From Verrucomicrobiota bacterium (GTDB lineage Bacteria; Verrucomicrobiota; Verrucomicrobiia; Limisphaerales; UBA8199), in NCBI GenBank assembly GCA_003176045.1, contig PSRM01000072.1, positions 1 through 61,946 of the forward strand: DNA of 61,946 bases. Reading direction: 5' to 3'. Of this stretch, positions 1 through 8,836 are shown piece after piece. Under the pieces are notes generated by a model. That model ran no database searches. It saw only the letters and a program-made list of their open reading frames with translations, and had not been told where the DNA came from. Every line of letters starts with the position of its first letter. Within the stretch, counting starts at the first letter, position 1. A program made the position numbers and the translations under genes.

Positions 1-66
1 TCGTCAGAAGAGACCGCAAAAACAGGCAAAATCGCCGAAAGGGCAGACCTAAATCCTAGCGGCATT

Positions 67-160
67 GGACATTCTTGTCCGCAGCAACGTTCGACAACCC
101 GACGGGTTTCGATTCCGAGCTTGCTCACCAGAACGGGGCTTGCTGCGGACAAGAATGTCC
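67..160. repeat. Inverted repeat, 'ggacattcttgtccgcagca' family
   Basis: Two perfect 21-bp arms (67-87 and 140-160) face each other across about 52 bp. A second copy lies at 37647-37749 with the same arm sequence apart from two mismatches. The rest of 1-230 shows no gene I can support. A further short palindrome (tgcggac/gtccgca) at about 257-284 forms the C-terminal codons of the neighbouring SDR gene. Confidence 0.75.
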
Positions 161-230
161 GCCCTCCGTGGCAGCGGTACCAAGATGCGCCGTTGCGTCG
201 GTCGCGCAGTCCAAAACGCCCGGCAACGCG

Positions 231-1301
231 CTAGCGCCGCGGACCCCGGCCGAGAAGTGTGCGGACGAGGCCGTCCGCACTCCTGTGTAATTTTTTGGAA
301 GCGGCTTTGAAACCGAGGCCTGCTCCGGCCAGGGCTGCGGCGGCGACTCCGAGCCATTCGCGGTGTTCGGTAAGCCATAGTTGGTGGCTGGAGCGGCGGC
401 AACGTGCGCCGAATTCGCCGTGTGCGCCGTAGTCCGCGCCGCATTCGCCATCCAGTGGGTCCCAGAGATTGTCAGGACGGTCTGGGGGATTCGGCTCATC
501 GGTTTGCTGGCCACTATAACCTTTTGTGGCGAGATAATGATCCAAGGTGCCGGGGATGAGCTTGTTGCCTTCGATCGCTTTGGCCGTGGACATGCCGACG
601 AACAATTCGCGTCGGCAATGGTGCGCGGCCCAATAGATCGCCTCGGCGGGAACTTCGGGTTGGAAAATGGGCGGCACGGGCTGCGCTTTGCGGGGCAGGT
701 GGCTTTTGACCCACGTGAATTGAGGGGTATTAACTGCAGGAAGTTGCACCATGGTGATATGGACCGCGCTGCCGTCGTGGAGCAGCTCACACCGTAAGGA
801 GTTCGTGAATCCGCGGATGGCATGCTTGGCGCCGCAATAGGCTGATTGTAGGGGAATGCTGCGATAAGCCAGGGCGGAACCGACTTGCACGATAACGCCT
901 CGGTTGCGAGGCAACATCCGTTTCAGGGCTGCCATGGTCCCATAAACGGTTCCGAGATAGGTTACCTCAGTGACTCGGTGAAACTCATCGGTGGTCATCT
1001 CCTTGAGCGGGGAAAACACTGATGTCATTGCATTGTTGATCCAAATATCTATGGGGCCCAGTTGAGCTTCAACCGTGTCAGCGGCGTGTTCGACGTCACC
1101 GGCCCTGGCGACATCGGCCTGAAAGATCAGGCCTTTGCCGCCCAGGTCTTCGACTTCTTTGAGCGCGGATGCGAGGCCTTTAATCCCGCGGGCGAGCAGA
1201 CCTATTTGGGCGCCGCGGCGAGCGAAGGCCCGAGCGGTGGCTCGGCCAACGCCCGCGGAGGCGCCGGTGATGATGACGGTTTCGGGGGAAGGTCTGGACA
1301 T
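231..1301 (-). CDS. Short-chain dehydrogenase/reductase with C-terminal hydrophobic tail
   Basis: A classical SDR oxidoreductase that probably interconverts a hydroxyl and a carbonyl group with NAD(P)H; the substrate is unknown. The Rossmann motif GASAGVGRA is at the N-terminus, followed by NNAMTS (variant of NNAG) and the active-site YCGAK (Y-x3-K). I start at the ATG at 1301, which has a TGAGG ribosome-binding site about 9 nt upstream, giving 356 aa. That is about 100 residues longer than a minimal SDR. The tail includes a short hydrophobic stretch (GVAAAALAGAGLG) that could anchor it to the membrane, as in long SDRs of this type. The last residues are encoded by a small inverted repeat, so the original C-terminus may have been altered. 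It is transcribed away from the oxidase gene upstream. Confidence 0.85.
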   Translation of the reverse strand: MSRPSPETVIITGASAGVGRATARAFARRGAQIGLLARGIKGLASALKEVEDLGGKGLIFQADVARAGDVEHAADTVEAQLGPIDIWINNAMTSVFSPLKEMTTDEFHRVTEVTYLGTVYGTMAALKRMLPRNRGVIVQVGSALAYRSIPLQSAYCGAKHAIRGFTNSLRCELLHDGSAVHITMVQLPAVNTPQFTWVKSHLPRKAQPVPPIFQPEVPAEAIYWAAHHCRRELFVGMSTAKAIEGNKLIPGTLDHYLATKGYSGQQTDEPNPPDRPDNLWDPLDGECGADYGAHGEFGARCRRSSHQLWLTEHREWLGVAAAALAGAGLGFKAASKKLHRSADGLVRTLLGRGPRR

Positions 1302-1367
1302 TTGGTAAAACCTCAAAAATCAAACTTCAATGCTCAGGATCATTTGCTATCAACGGGATGCATGAAA

Positions 1368-1472
1368 AAACGAAAGCGCCGGAATACGGCGCACTCCAAA
1401 CGCTTCGCGAGGCACACGCGGCCAGAAAGTCGCGAAGCGTTTGGAGTGCGGCGCATCCCGCCGCTTTCGTTT
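1368..1472. repeat. Palindromic repeat A, copy 1
   Basis: Long imperfect inverted repeat with arms 1368-1410 and 1430-1472 and a 19-bp loop. It carries the signature 'gcactccaaacgcttcgcga' on the left arm and its complement on the right. Further copies lie at 8595-8700, 16268-16372 and 27465-27570, with a sister subfamily at 21159-21257. Confidence 0.85.
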
Positions 1473-1497
1473 GAGAGGCCGTTCATGGTTTAGAGCA

Positions 1498-4400
1498 TTA
1501 AGTGCGTTTGGAGCTTTTGTACGCGGACCATGCCAGCAGGCCGATTGTGGCGACGCTTAAGGCAATCGTGGCCGCGCGACGTCCGGCGGCGCGGAACTGA
1601 GCATCGCGTTCGATGATAAATGGCGCCTCTGGCCGGCCGGTTTCAGGGCCAAGTTTGCGCTGGCGCAAACCCAACTGCAGCACTTGCGCCAGATGAAGAG
1701 CGCGGCGATCCGTCGCTTGTTCGATTTGGGTTTTGCAACTAAAGCCGTCAGCCACGATTAGGGTATCCTCACCGGCCTCGCGGACTGCGGGCAATAGGAC
1801 CCGCTCGCCGCACTTCATCGAAACGTCATAGTGATCGCCCGGTTCGAAGCCGAAGGAGCCGGCCATACCACAACAGCCGGAATCGAGGACTTTGAAGTCA
1901 ACGCCCGCTACTTTGAGCAGCTTAAGATCACAATCCAAGCCCATAAGGGCCTTTTGATGACAATGGCCCTGAACAATCGCATGCGGCTGGCCGGAAGTGG
2001 CGGTGCTCTCGCCATCTCCGTGCACGCTGCTTAAATGCGGCAGTTTCGCCAATCGCGGCACCTTGTAATCAGGAGCGTGTTTTTGCAGGAATTCACCAAA
2101 AGTGAGCGCGAGCTCGCTCAACCTTTTCGCATCGGAGTTGTTGGGGAAGAGGTTGATCAGTTCGTCACGGAACACGGCGCAACAACTTGGCTCCAGGACC
2201 ACGATGGGAATTCCAATCTGAAGGGTGGGGCGCAGTGCGGATATAATATCTATCAGCCGCAGTTTGGCTCGATCCAACATACCGTAATCGTAGAGCGGGC
2301 GGCCGCAGCACATGTCTTGCACGGGAACCAGGACTTGGAAACCCGCATCTTCGAGGACCTCAACGGCTGATTTGGCGACTTCTGTGTGGAAGTAGTTGTT
2401 GAAGGTGTCGGCGAAGAGGATGACTGAAGGGGCGTTCCGATTGCAGCCGAGGTAGTGGGATAAATCCGAAATCCGAGATCCGAAGTCCGAAATTGGAACC
2501 TCTTTACCCGCCTCGGCCAAGCTAAGGCGAGCTAAGCCTCGGCTGCAAGCAAGGCGCGCGCGATTCGCAAACCACTGTTTAAAACTTTGTGGCGCGAAGG
2601 GAGGAATATATCGTTGTGGCGCCACACCTGCGATCCATTTGGCGATCGAGCGGAGCAGGGGAGATTGCGTGAAGATGTTCGCCAGGGTGGGAGTGCGGCT
2701 TGCCAGACGGGCCCAAAGGTGGATTAGCCCAAAGGCATAAGCCTGCCTCGGGCGGAAGCGGCCTTTATAGTAGTGAGACAGGAATTCGGCTTTGTATGTG
2801 GCCATATCCACCTGCACGGGGCAATCGCCCTTGCAGCCTTTGCAAGAGAGACAAAGGTCGAGCGAGTGCTTGACGGCTTCGCTTTTCCAACCATCCTTGA
2901 TCTCGCGTCCATTGAGCATTTCCCAGAGGAGCCTGGCCCGGCCGCGGGTGCAATGCTCCTCTTCAAGTGTCACCTGGTAGCTGGGGCACATCGTCAGGCC
3001 CGATTTTTTGCGGCAATCTCCCACGCCCACACACCGCAACGGGGCCCTGGCAAAAGTCCACTTGTCTGCTGAATACGAGAAATGAGTTTTAGGATCGGGC
3101 GGGCTGTAGTCCGGCCCGATGCGCAGATTTGCATCCACCGGAAATGCGTCAATGACTTTGCCAGGATTCATTTTCCAGTGCGGGTCCCAGATCTGCTTCA
3201 ATTTTCGGAACGCGTCCATCAAGTCTGGTCCGAACATCTTCTCGATATACGGCGCGCGCGCCTGGCCATCGCCGTGCTCGCCAGAAATAGAACCACCCAG
3301 GCTGACGACCAGGTCCGAAGCTTCATCCATGAACGATTTGAAGCGTCTGACGCCCTCGGCCGTGTACAGATCGAAAGGGATTCGGCAATGGATGCAGCCC
3401 TGTCCAAGATGGCCGTAGAGGGAAGTTTTGTATTCATATTTCTGCATGAGCTTCTTCAACCCGCGCAGGTATTGGCCTACGTTCTCGACGGGTACCGCTG
3501 AGTCTTCGAATCCCGGCCAATTATCCGGCTCGGTGGGAATCCAGGCGGTAGAACTAAGCCCGCTCTCGCGCACTTTCCAAAGCTTTTCCTCTTCTTCCTG
3601 CTCGTCGTAAAGGCGCATATCCGGGGCATTGTGTTCTTTCTTGAGTCGAGCCATGCAACGCGCGGCCTGCGCATTCGAATCGGCTTTGGAATCGCCGCCA
3701 AACTGCACAAACAGAAAACCGTTCCCTTTGGGCATGAGCTTCAGATTGCAGACATGGACTTTCTTGACCTGCATCCACTGGATAAGCACATCGTCAATTC
3801 CTTCGAGGCCGATCGGCTCGAATTGCAGGATTTCTGTCAAATGATCGGCTGCCGAATACACGTCCGGATAACCGAGCACCAATAGTGAGTTGGCGGCGGG
3901 TTTCGGCACGAGGTGCAGTGTGGCTTCGAGGATCGTTACAAGCGTGCCTTCGGAACCAACGAGCGAGCGGGCGACGTTGAAGTGATGCTCGGGAAGCAAT
4001 TCATCCAGGTTGTAGCCGGACACCCGGCGAGAGAGCTTGGGCATCCGTGTGCGCAGGGGATCGGCGTACTCGTCCCGCAGCGCCTTGAGTTGCTGATAGA
4101 TCCTGCCTTTGGCATCTCCGATACGGATCAGCCTTTCCAGTTCGGCCGGTTCGGTCTGCCCCGCGCTCATTCGCTGGCCGTCATAGGTGATGATTTCCAA
4201 TTCGGCCGTATTGTCCGAGGTCCGTTGGCCAAAGCCATGTTTATTGGAAAGCAAGGAATGAATGCCGCATGAATTATTGCCCAGCATCCCGCCTAGAGTG
4301 CAGTGCGAGTGCGTGGCGGGATCAGGTCCGAACGTAAGCTGATGCTTCGAAGCCTCTTCCCGCAGATCATCGAGCACGCAGCCAGGCTGGACCTTGCCAA

Positions 4401-4776
4401 GTCGTTTCCTGCGATCTATCCCGATTATCCGGTTCATATATTTGGAGAAGTCCATCACAACCGCGACGTTGCAGCATTGTCCGGCAAGGCTGGTTCCGCC
4501 ACCGCGAGACAAGAGCGGCGCGCCGAAGCGGTGACAGGCGGCAATGGTTTCCTGCACGTCTTCGGCGTCCTTGGGGATTACCACGCCTATGGGAACCTGG
4601 CGGTAGTTGGAGCCGTCAGTTGCATAGAGCGCCCGGCTGCCGACATCGAATCGGACCTCCCCCTTGAGCTTGCGTTTGAGAGCGCTTTCAAGCCCCGTCG
4701 CGTCAATGTGGGCCTTTTGTTCGGGTTTAACCGTAGTGAGACGGCGTTCTGTTTTGGTTTCGGTAGCGACGAGCAT
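1498..4776 (-). CDS. FAD-linked oxidase fused to Fe-S / CCG-domain subunit (GlcD/GlpC-like, D-2-hydroxyacid dehydrogenase type)
   Basis: A 1092-aa fusion of a GlcD-type flavoprotein and a GlpC/GlcF-type iron-sulphur protein, expected to oxidise a D-2-hydroxyacid such as lactate or glycolate and pass electrons to the respiratory chain. The PCMH FAD domain is at about 50-240 (LSRGGGTSLAGQ), with the FAD-oxidase C-terminal domain to about 550. Two ferredoxin-like cysteine motifs follow (CVGVGDCRK...MCPSY and CLSCKGCKGDCP). Two CCG domains come next (CCGRPLYDYG and CCGMAGSFGF). A C-terminal hydrophobic helix probably anchors it to the membrane. The start at 4776 is chosen for the strong GGAGG seven bases upstream; the extra 16 codons before it are not needed. 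Residues about 740-772, between the Fe-S and CCG parts, are encoded by repeat-like sequence (see 2462-2549). Confidence 0.9.
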   Translation of the reverse strand: MLVATETKTERRLTTVKPEQKAHIDATGLESALKRKLKGEVRFDVGSRALYATDGSNYRQVPIGVVIPKDAEDVQETIAACHRFGAPLLSRGGGTSLAGQCCNVAVVMDFSKYMNRIIGIDRRKRLGKVQPGCVLDDLREEASKHQLTFGPDPATHSHCTLGGMLGNNSCGIHSLLSNKHGFGQRTSDNTAELEIITYDGQRMSAGQTEPAELERLIRIGDAKGRIYQQLKALRDEYADPLRTRMPKLSRRVSGYNLDELLPEHHFNVARSLVGSEGTLVTILEATLHLVPKPAANSLLVLGYPDVYSAADHLTEILQFEPIGLEGIDDVLIQWMQVKKVHVCNLKLMPKGNGFLFVQFGGDSKADSNAQAARCMARLKKEHNAPDMRLYDEQEEEEKLWKVRESGLSSTAWIPTEPDNWPGFEDSAVPVENVGQYLRGLKKLMQKYEYKTSLYGHLGQGCIHCRIPFDLYTAEGVRRFKSFMDEASDLVVSLGGSISGEHGDGQARAPYIEKMFGPDLMDAFRKLKQIWDPHWKMNPGKVIDAFPVDANLRIGPDYSPPDPKTHFSYSADKWTFARAPLRCVGVGDCRKKSGLTMCPSYQVTLEEEHCTRGRARLLWEMLNGREIKDGWKSEAVKHSLDLCLSCKGCKGDCPVQVDMATYKAEFLSHYYKGRFRPRQAYAFGLIHLWARLASRTPTLANIFTQSPLLRSIAKWIAGVAPQRYIPPFAPQSFKQWFANRARLACSRGLARLSLAEAGKEVPISDFGSRISDLSHYLGCNRNAPSVILFADTFNNYFHTEVAKSAVEVLEDAGFQVLVPVQDMCCGRPLYDYGMLDRAKLRLIDIISALRPTLQIGIPIVVLEPSCCAVFRDELINLFPNNSDAKRLSELALTFGEFLQKHAPDYKVPRLAKLPHLSSVHGDGESTATSGQPHAIVQGHCHQKALMGLDCDLKLLKVAGVDFKVLDSGCCGMAGSFGFEPGDHYDVSMKCGERVLLPAVREAGEDTLIVADGFSCKTQIEQATDRRALHLAQVLQLGLRQRKLGPETGRPEAPFIIERDAQFRAAGRRAATIALSVATIGLLAWSAYKSSKRT
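2462..2549. repeat. Repeat-derived segment inside the FAD/Fe-S oxidase
   Basis: Near-tandem 'atccgaa' units (2462-2498) are followed by a palindrome built on 'ctcggc..gccgag' (about 2511-2549). Both resemble intergenic sequence elsewhere: 'ttcggatttcggatt' at 16777-16797, and the 'cctcggctgctac' family at 57300-57385. Both lie in frame within the oxidase gene, encoding about 30 low-complexity residues rich in S, D and L. Confidence 0.6.
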
Positions 4777-4936
4777 TCCCCAGCCTCCTCCTTCAAAATA
4801 GAACCCCGGGGGGCCAATTGCCAAATGGGGCGTTCCCTCCTGTAGCAGCCGACAAACAGAGCCGAGCGCGCGAGCAAGCGGCTAGCCATTTTCCTTACTT
4901 GGCGCGGAGCCGGAAGCTTCCTGACGGTCGCGGCTC

Positions 4937-4971
4937 TGTTCTCTGTTCTCTGACCTCTGTCCTCTCTCCGG
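4937..4971. repeat. Short tandem 'ctctgttctctgacctctg' repeat
   Basis: Near-tandem 'ctctgNcctctg' units in the gap between the oxidase start and the MlaD stop. The same motif fills 27618-27699. No gene is visible in 4777-5026. Confidence 0.6.
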
Positions 4972-5026
4972 CGTATTAAGTTGCTGGCCTGGGCGCTCCC
5001 TCATCCCGCTCAGCGGGACGGCTCTG

Positions 5027-5770
5027 TTATTTTGGCCTTTCGACGCTCCTGGCAGGAGGAGGGGGCTGCCCGAAAATGGCGCCGGCAGGATATTGTTTTA
5101 TTTTGTGAATGGTTTCCTGCAGTTCCTCAGAAGTGCGCGCGATATTGGCGAGTGATCGGTTTAGAGAACTCACGGTTTCGCCGACAGCCACCAGATCCTC
5201 CTGGGCCTGGCCCCCCAGCTTTTGGAAGTTCACCTCTTTCAGGCTCTTGGAGATGGCATCCAGCGAGGCGATAATTTCGCTGAACTGACCGGGGGCTGAG
5301 GGTATGTAAACATGGTGCGGCTCCCACGGCACTTGCAAAGGAGGGTAGGCGGCTGGATTATCCACGTATTCCAAAGACAGAATGGTTGCACCTGCAAGGC
5401 CTTGAGTTTTGACCTTGGCCCGCAGCCCTTTGGCGACCTCCGCGCGGACCCGGTCCTCGTATCCCTGGCCCAGAGGCACCAGGGCCACCTTGTCACTCAC
5501 CTGAAACTCGACCACTACGTATCGTGGATCGGTGCGATGATAAACGTTCCAGGAGAAATTGATCCGCGTGACCTGGCCGACAGTAACCCCTCGCAGCAAA
5601 ACGGGCGCGCCCGGTTTCAAGCCCTCGACAGTTTCCGGAACGTAGGTCTCCTCCACGGTTTTGCCTTCGAAAATCTTTGACGCGCCAAACAGAAATAACC
5701 CCGCTACCAGCAGGGCCAGCCCGCCCAAAATGAACAGGCCAAGCTTAAAATCGTTCGGTTTGGAACTCAT
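5027..5770 (-). CDS. mlaD: MlaD/MCE-domain substrate-binding protein of a lipid ABC transporter
   Basis: Periplasmic lipid-binding component of a Mla-type transporter, anchored in the inner membrane. It has an N-terminal membrane helix (LGLFILGGLALLVAGLFLFG), then an MCE domain starting around residue 35 (GLKPGAPVLLRGVTVGQV), then a predicted helical C-terminal region. At 247 aa from the ATG at 5770 it has the normal length for single-MCE proteins; earlier codons translate intergenic boilerplate and were rejected. It is the last gene of a minus-strand operon: lipoprotein, MlaE, MlaF, MlaD. The gap from MlaF is 148 bp, larger than the other junctions, and is filled by a simple repeat. Confidence 0.9.
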   Translation of the reverse strand: MSSKPNDFKLGLFILGGLALLVAGLFLFGASKIFEGKTVEETYVPETVEGLKPGAPVLLRGVTVGQVTRINFSWNVYHRTDPRYVVVEFQVSDKVALVPLGQGYEDRVRAEVAKGLRAKVKTQGLAGATILSLEYVDNPAAYPPLQVPWEPHHVYIPSAPGQFSEIIASLDAISKSLKEVNFQKLGGQAQEDLVAVGETVSSLNRSLANIARTSEELQETIHKIKQYPAGAIFGQPPPPARSVERPK

Positions 5771-5772
5771 GC

Positions 5773-5918
5773 GGACGCAGGGCAAACACCAAACACCAAA
5801 TTCCAAACTCCAAAGAAGCTCCAAATTTCAAGCACCAAATGCCGCGAACCCCCATGGGAGCTTGGAACCTGGTGTTTCTCTGGTGTTTGGTGTTTGGTGT
5901 TTGGTTTTTTATTCGTGT
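5773..5918. repeat. 'ggtgtttggtgtttgg' low-complexity intergenic repeat
   Basis: Degenerate G/T-rich units and their complement ('caaacaccaaacaccaaa') fill the MlaF-MlaD junction. A related block lies at 11805-11880. An 'attcgtgttcattggtgtcc' type element adjoins it at 5909-5928, of a kind also seen near 36902, 42790 and 50600. Confidence 0.6.
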
Positions 5919-6704
5919 TCATTGGTGTCCATTCTCGGTTGATCGGGGCTGCTTCTGCGGCCTGGCCTGGCGATGGAAAAGCGCCCGAACCCGCGCATCT
6001 TTTGAGTGATCGCGCAGGTCGGCGGGTTTGCCCTCGGCGATGATCGTGCGCGCCTCCTCGTCCACCATCAACACGCGCGACGCAATCGTGAAGATGCTCT
6101 CCATGTCGTGAGTGATGATGACGAAAGTGATCCCAAAGGAGCAGGACAATTGCAGAATCGTTTCATCCAGGCCGGCGGCGGTAATGGGATCAAGTCCAAC
6201 CGAAGGCTCGTCCAAAAACAGGATACGCGGGTCCAGTGCCATGGCGCGCGCCAGGGCGGCCCGCTTTTGCATGCCTCCGCTGAGTTCGGCCGGGAGCACA
6301 TTTGCGGCGTCCGAAAGACCGACCAGCCTTAGTTTGGAATTTGTCACCATGTCCTTGGCTCGATCAGGCAAATCGGTCAACTCGTGCAAGGGAAGGCGCA
6401 CGTTTTCGAACACGGTCATGGACCCGAAGAGCGCACCGCTCTGGTACAGCACGCCAAAAGTGCGCAGCAGCTCCTGGCGCTCAGGCCCGATGGTTTGCGC
6501 CAGGTTTTTTCCTTCGATCCAGACCTCGCCGCCGAGCGGCGGATTCAAGCCGATCAAATGTTTGAGCAGGGTGCTCTTGCCGCTGCCGGAGCGCCCGACG
6601 ACAGCGACGACTTCTCCCTGGTTGATGTGAAAGTTGATCTTCTCGAGCACCACACGCTCCCCATAACCTGCCACGAGGTCCTTGGTTTCTATGACGGCAT
6701 TCAC
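5919..6704 (-). CDS. mlaF: MlaF-type ABC transporter ATP-binding protein
   Basis: Cytoplasmic ATPase of the Mla-type lipid transporter. The motifs are complete: Walker A GRSGSGKST, signature LSGGMQKR, Walker B ILFLDEP and the H-loop IITHD. Its 261 aa are standard for MlaF. The start is a GTG at 6704 overlapping the TGA of the upstream permease gene (GTGA), which implies translational coupling; the longer upstream frame only reads the permease gene out of phase. It pairs with the STAS-MlaE permease upstream and MlaD downstream. Confidence 0.93.
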   Translation of the reverse strand: MNAVIETKDLVAGYGERVVLEKINFHINQGEVVAVVGRSGSGKSTLLKHLIGLNPPLGGEVWIEGKNLAQTIGPERQELLRTFGVLYQSGALFGSMTVFENVRLPLHELTDLPDRAKDMVTNSKLRLVGLSDAANVLPAELSGGMQKRAALARAMALDPRILFLDEPSVGLDPITAAGLDETILQLSCSFGITFVIITHDMESIFTIASRVLMVDEEARTIIAEGKPADLRDHSKDARVRALFHRQARPQKQPRSTENGHQ

Positions 6705-7861
6705 GGCCAAAAATAGTCCAGGGTCGAAATGAGCGTGTTCGAAAGAATGATCAGGACGATGCAAGCTACCACCGAGCGAGTCGCCGAGGCACCTACAGCG
6801 CTTGGGCCCAGGCCGGTTTGCAAGCCTCTTAAACAGGCGACGCAACCGATGACCATACCGAAGATGGCTGCCTTGGTGAGCCCAACCCGCACGTCGGTCA
6901 TGTCCACACGGGTCAGGAGCTGGTTGTAAATCATGAGGGGCGGGAATCCCAGCGAGCGCATCACGACCATGCCGCCCAGAATTCCAATCAGCATGGCATA
7001 TAAACAAAGCACCGGCGTCAGCAGTAGGGCCGCCATGACGCGTTGCACCACAAGAAAGCGCAGAGGATCGAGCCCCATCGTGGTCAGGGCATCCAGTTCC
7101 TGGGTCACTTTCATTGTGCCCAATTCGGCGGCAAAAGCAGATCCGGAGCGGCCTGCTAAAAGGATTGCCGTAACGATAGGCCCGGTATCCCTTATGGAGG
7201 AGAAGCCAATCATGTCAGCCAGGAATATTTGCGCTCCAAATTTCTCCAGCGGACGGGCAGCCTCGATTACCGTTACGACCCCAACCAGCGCACTCACCAG
7301 CGCTACGACAGGAAGCGCGTTAGCCCCGGCTGTTTCCATCACCCGCCGCACCTCCCCCCATCGCATTCGTTTCGGATGCACTAGAGCCGGCGGAAGGGCC
7401 TTGGCTACGCTGCCAATGAAACTGATTTGTTCGTGCAGGTCGGAAAGGAGTCCGCGCATCCAGACGCCGACCTCCGCCGGCACAGCAGCGTGCCGGCGCG
7501 GTTCAGGGCCAGTAGTGCGGTAGTCGTCCGCGCTGAATGTGTCGAGGATAGTCGCCGTTTCTTTCTTTAATCCACGCAATTCCGCTTTGAGTCCGTGGCT
7601 CAGGCCGCCTTCGCTCAGGCAACGCAGCAGCGCTGCGCCAACTGCGCCGCTGACCGTTACATTGCTCGCGTCAACCTCCAGCGACTTAAAATCCCCCTTT
7701 TGCAATTGTCCCTCCAATTGCCGCCAGCAGCGACCGGTGGTTTGGGCATCAAGCCGCCCTTTCAGTGCGACTTTTACACGGCCTGCATCCGTTTGGATTT
7801 TAGCTTCCACCTTCTCAGTAGCGCCCGCTTCCCGCGCTTCGTCTTTCACTTTGTCTTTCAC
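6701..7861 (-). CDS. mlaE: MlaE-type permease with N-terminal STAS (MlaB-like) domain
   Basis: Inner-membrane permease of the Mla-type transporter, 386 aa. Residues about 20-105 form a STAS domain (KGRLDAQTTGRCW...LEVDASNVTVSGAVGAALL), a role that enterobacteria give to the separate protein MlaB. The rest is the MlaE fold with several transmembrane helices and the conserved GRSGSAFAAELGTMKVTQELDAL segment. The GTG start at 7861 overlaps the TGA of the upstream lipoprotein gene (GTGA), and its own TGA overlaps the mlaF GTG in the same way. Fusion of STAS and MlaE explains why no separate mlaB is present. Confidence 0.92.
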   Translation of the reverse strand: MKDKVKDEAREAGATEKVEAKIQTDAGRVKVALKGRLDAQTTGRCWRQLEGQLQKGDFKSLEVDASNVTVSGAVGAALLRCLSEGGLSHGLKAELRGLKKETATILDTFSADDYRTTGPEPRRHAAVPAEVGVWMRGLLSDLHEQISFIGSVAKALPPALVHPKRMRWGEVRRVMETAGANALPVVALVSALVGVVTVIEAARPLEKFGAQIFLADMIGFSSIRDTGPIVTAILLAGRSGSAFAAELGTMKVTQELDALTTMGLDPLRFLVVQRVMAALLLTPVLCLYAMLIGILGGMVVMRSLGFPPLMIYNQLLTRVDMTDVRVGLTKAAIFGMVIGCVACLRGLQTGLGPSAVGASATRSVVACIVLIILSNTLISTLDYFWP

Positions 7862-8517
7862 TTTGTCTCCAGCTTTCCGCCTCCCTGTCTGAAGCTCGCC
7901 ACAGCCTCGCCCGCAATCTGTTCCAGTGCCTCATTCCACCCTGCCATTACCGCCGCCGCCGTCCTCGCTTTTAACGGTATGCGGCGCGAATAATCCTTCT
8001 CCAAAACCACTGATCGGCTCTTCGAATCAAACAACACCAGCCGAATTGCCAACACCGCTGCAGGTTGTGCCCGGTCGCGAAAATCGCCATAGAGTTCATT
8101 AACGGTTAGTTCTGCGGAGAGGGTTGACCGCTGAGCACTGCCCGGCTCGGTCACCGCGCTGAATTTTGCACTCTTCCGAAAACATTCCCGCAACGGCTCA
8201 GCCAGGCTCTCCTCTGGCGAAACAAGAAATTGCGCGTAAGGATCCTGCTCAAAAGAGACGTCCCCGGTGCGATAAACGAATGATTGACCGGCGAACGGGG
8301 CTGCAACAGTGATTTTTTTGATTTCGAGCACGTCATTGGAGTGCTGCGCCCCTTTTTGCGCATCCTTCGTCTTTCCTGTCGGCGGGAAATGCGCGCCCTC
8401 GTCTGGAGCTGAAAAGGTGAAGGATTGAGGGGCCAAATTCGGACGGGACAAGCAACCGGTAAGGATTGCAACCAACATCATCAGGCAGCCCAAATTTGAT
8501 TTGCGCTGGATTTCCAT
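7858..8517 (-). CDS. ABC-type transport auxiliary lipoprotein (PqiC/MlaD-partner type)
   Basis: Predicted outer-membrane-directed lipoprotein, 219 aa. The N-terminus has a hydrophobic signal ending in a lipobox (ILTGC), so Cys22 would be lipidated. The body matches the 'ABC-type transport auxiliary lipoprotein' pattern that accompanies MCE transporters (KKITVAAPFAGQSFVYR, PYAQFLVSPEESL, RLVLFDSKSRSVV). It is the first gene of the operon and is coupled to mlaE. The start is the ATG at 8517; a GTG directly before it is possible. No clear Shine-Dalgarno is visible. Confidence 0.82.
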   Translation of the reverse strand: MEIQRKSNLGCLMMLVAILTGCLSRPNLAPQSFTFSAPDEGAHFPPTGKTKDAQKGAQHSNDVLEIKKITVAAPFAGQSFVYRTGDVSFEQDPYAQFLVSPEESLAEPLRECFRKSAKFSAVTEPGSAQRSTLSAELTVNELYGDFRDRAQPAAVLAIRLVLFDSKSRSVVLEKDYSRRIPLKARTAAAVMAGWNEALEQIAGEAVASFRQGGGKLETK

Positions 8518-8594
8518 CACGAATGAGTGACCAATTCACCCTCTGTCGTGCCAAAAATCCTCGCAATGGAGTGTTGCACCCCTTTGCCCCGCCG

Positions 8595-8820
8595 AAACGA
8601 AAGCGCCGGAATGCGGCGCACTCCAAACGCTTCGCGAGGCAGGACCGCTAACGAAGTCGCGAAGCGTTTGGACTGCGGCGCATTCCACCGTTTTGGCTTT
8701 GTCTGCCGCGATTAAGATACAAACTCCTGCGAGGCTTTAGCGTTCTCTTGCACATCAGCCAAAGCGCCAGAGGACTGGCGCACTCCAAAAGCTTCGCCCG
8801 TGCGAAGCGCCCTCGAGTGC
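8595..8820. repeat. Palindromic repeat A copy 2 plus a half-copy of the sister subfamily
   Basis: This gap (8518-8836) holds no gene. At 8595-8700 is a repeat A palindrome with the usual arms around 'ctccaaacgcttcgcga'. At about 8760-8820 is a shorter hairpin-like copy of the 'aaagcgccagaggactggcg' subfamily seen complete at 21159-21257. Confidence 0.8.
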
Positions 8821-8836
8821 ATTACATCCTGCCTTG

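Noticed and set aside
3082-3501. Long plus-strand frames opposite the FAD/Fe-S oxidase
   Set aside because: They are antisense shadows of a gene with clear family motifs and no motifs of their own.
5000-5020. Short 'tcccgctcagcggga' stem as the Mla operon terminator
   Set aside because: The stem is only six bases and no T tract follows on the minus strand.
5919-7007. 362-aa form of MlaF
   Set aside because: The extra N-terminus is an out-of-frame reading of mlaE; GTG at 6704 overlaps the mlaE stop.
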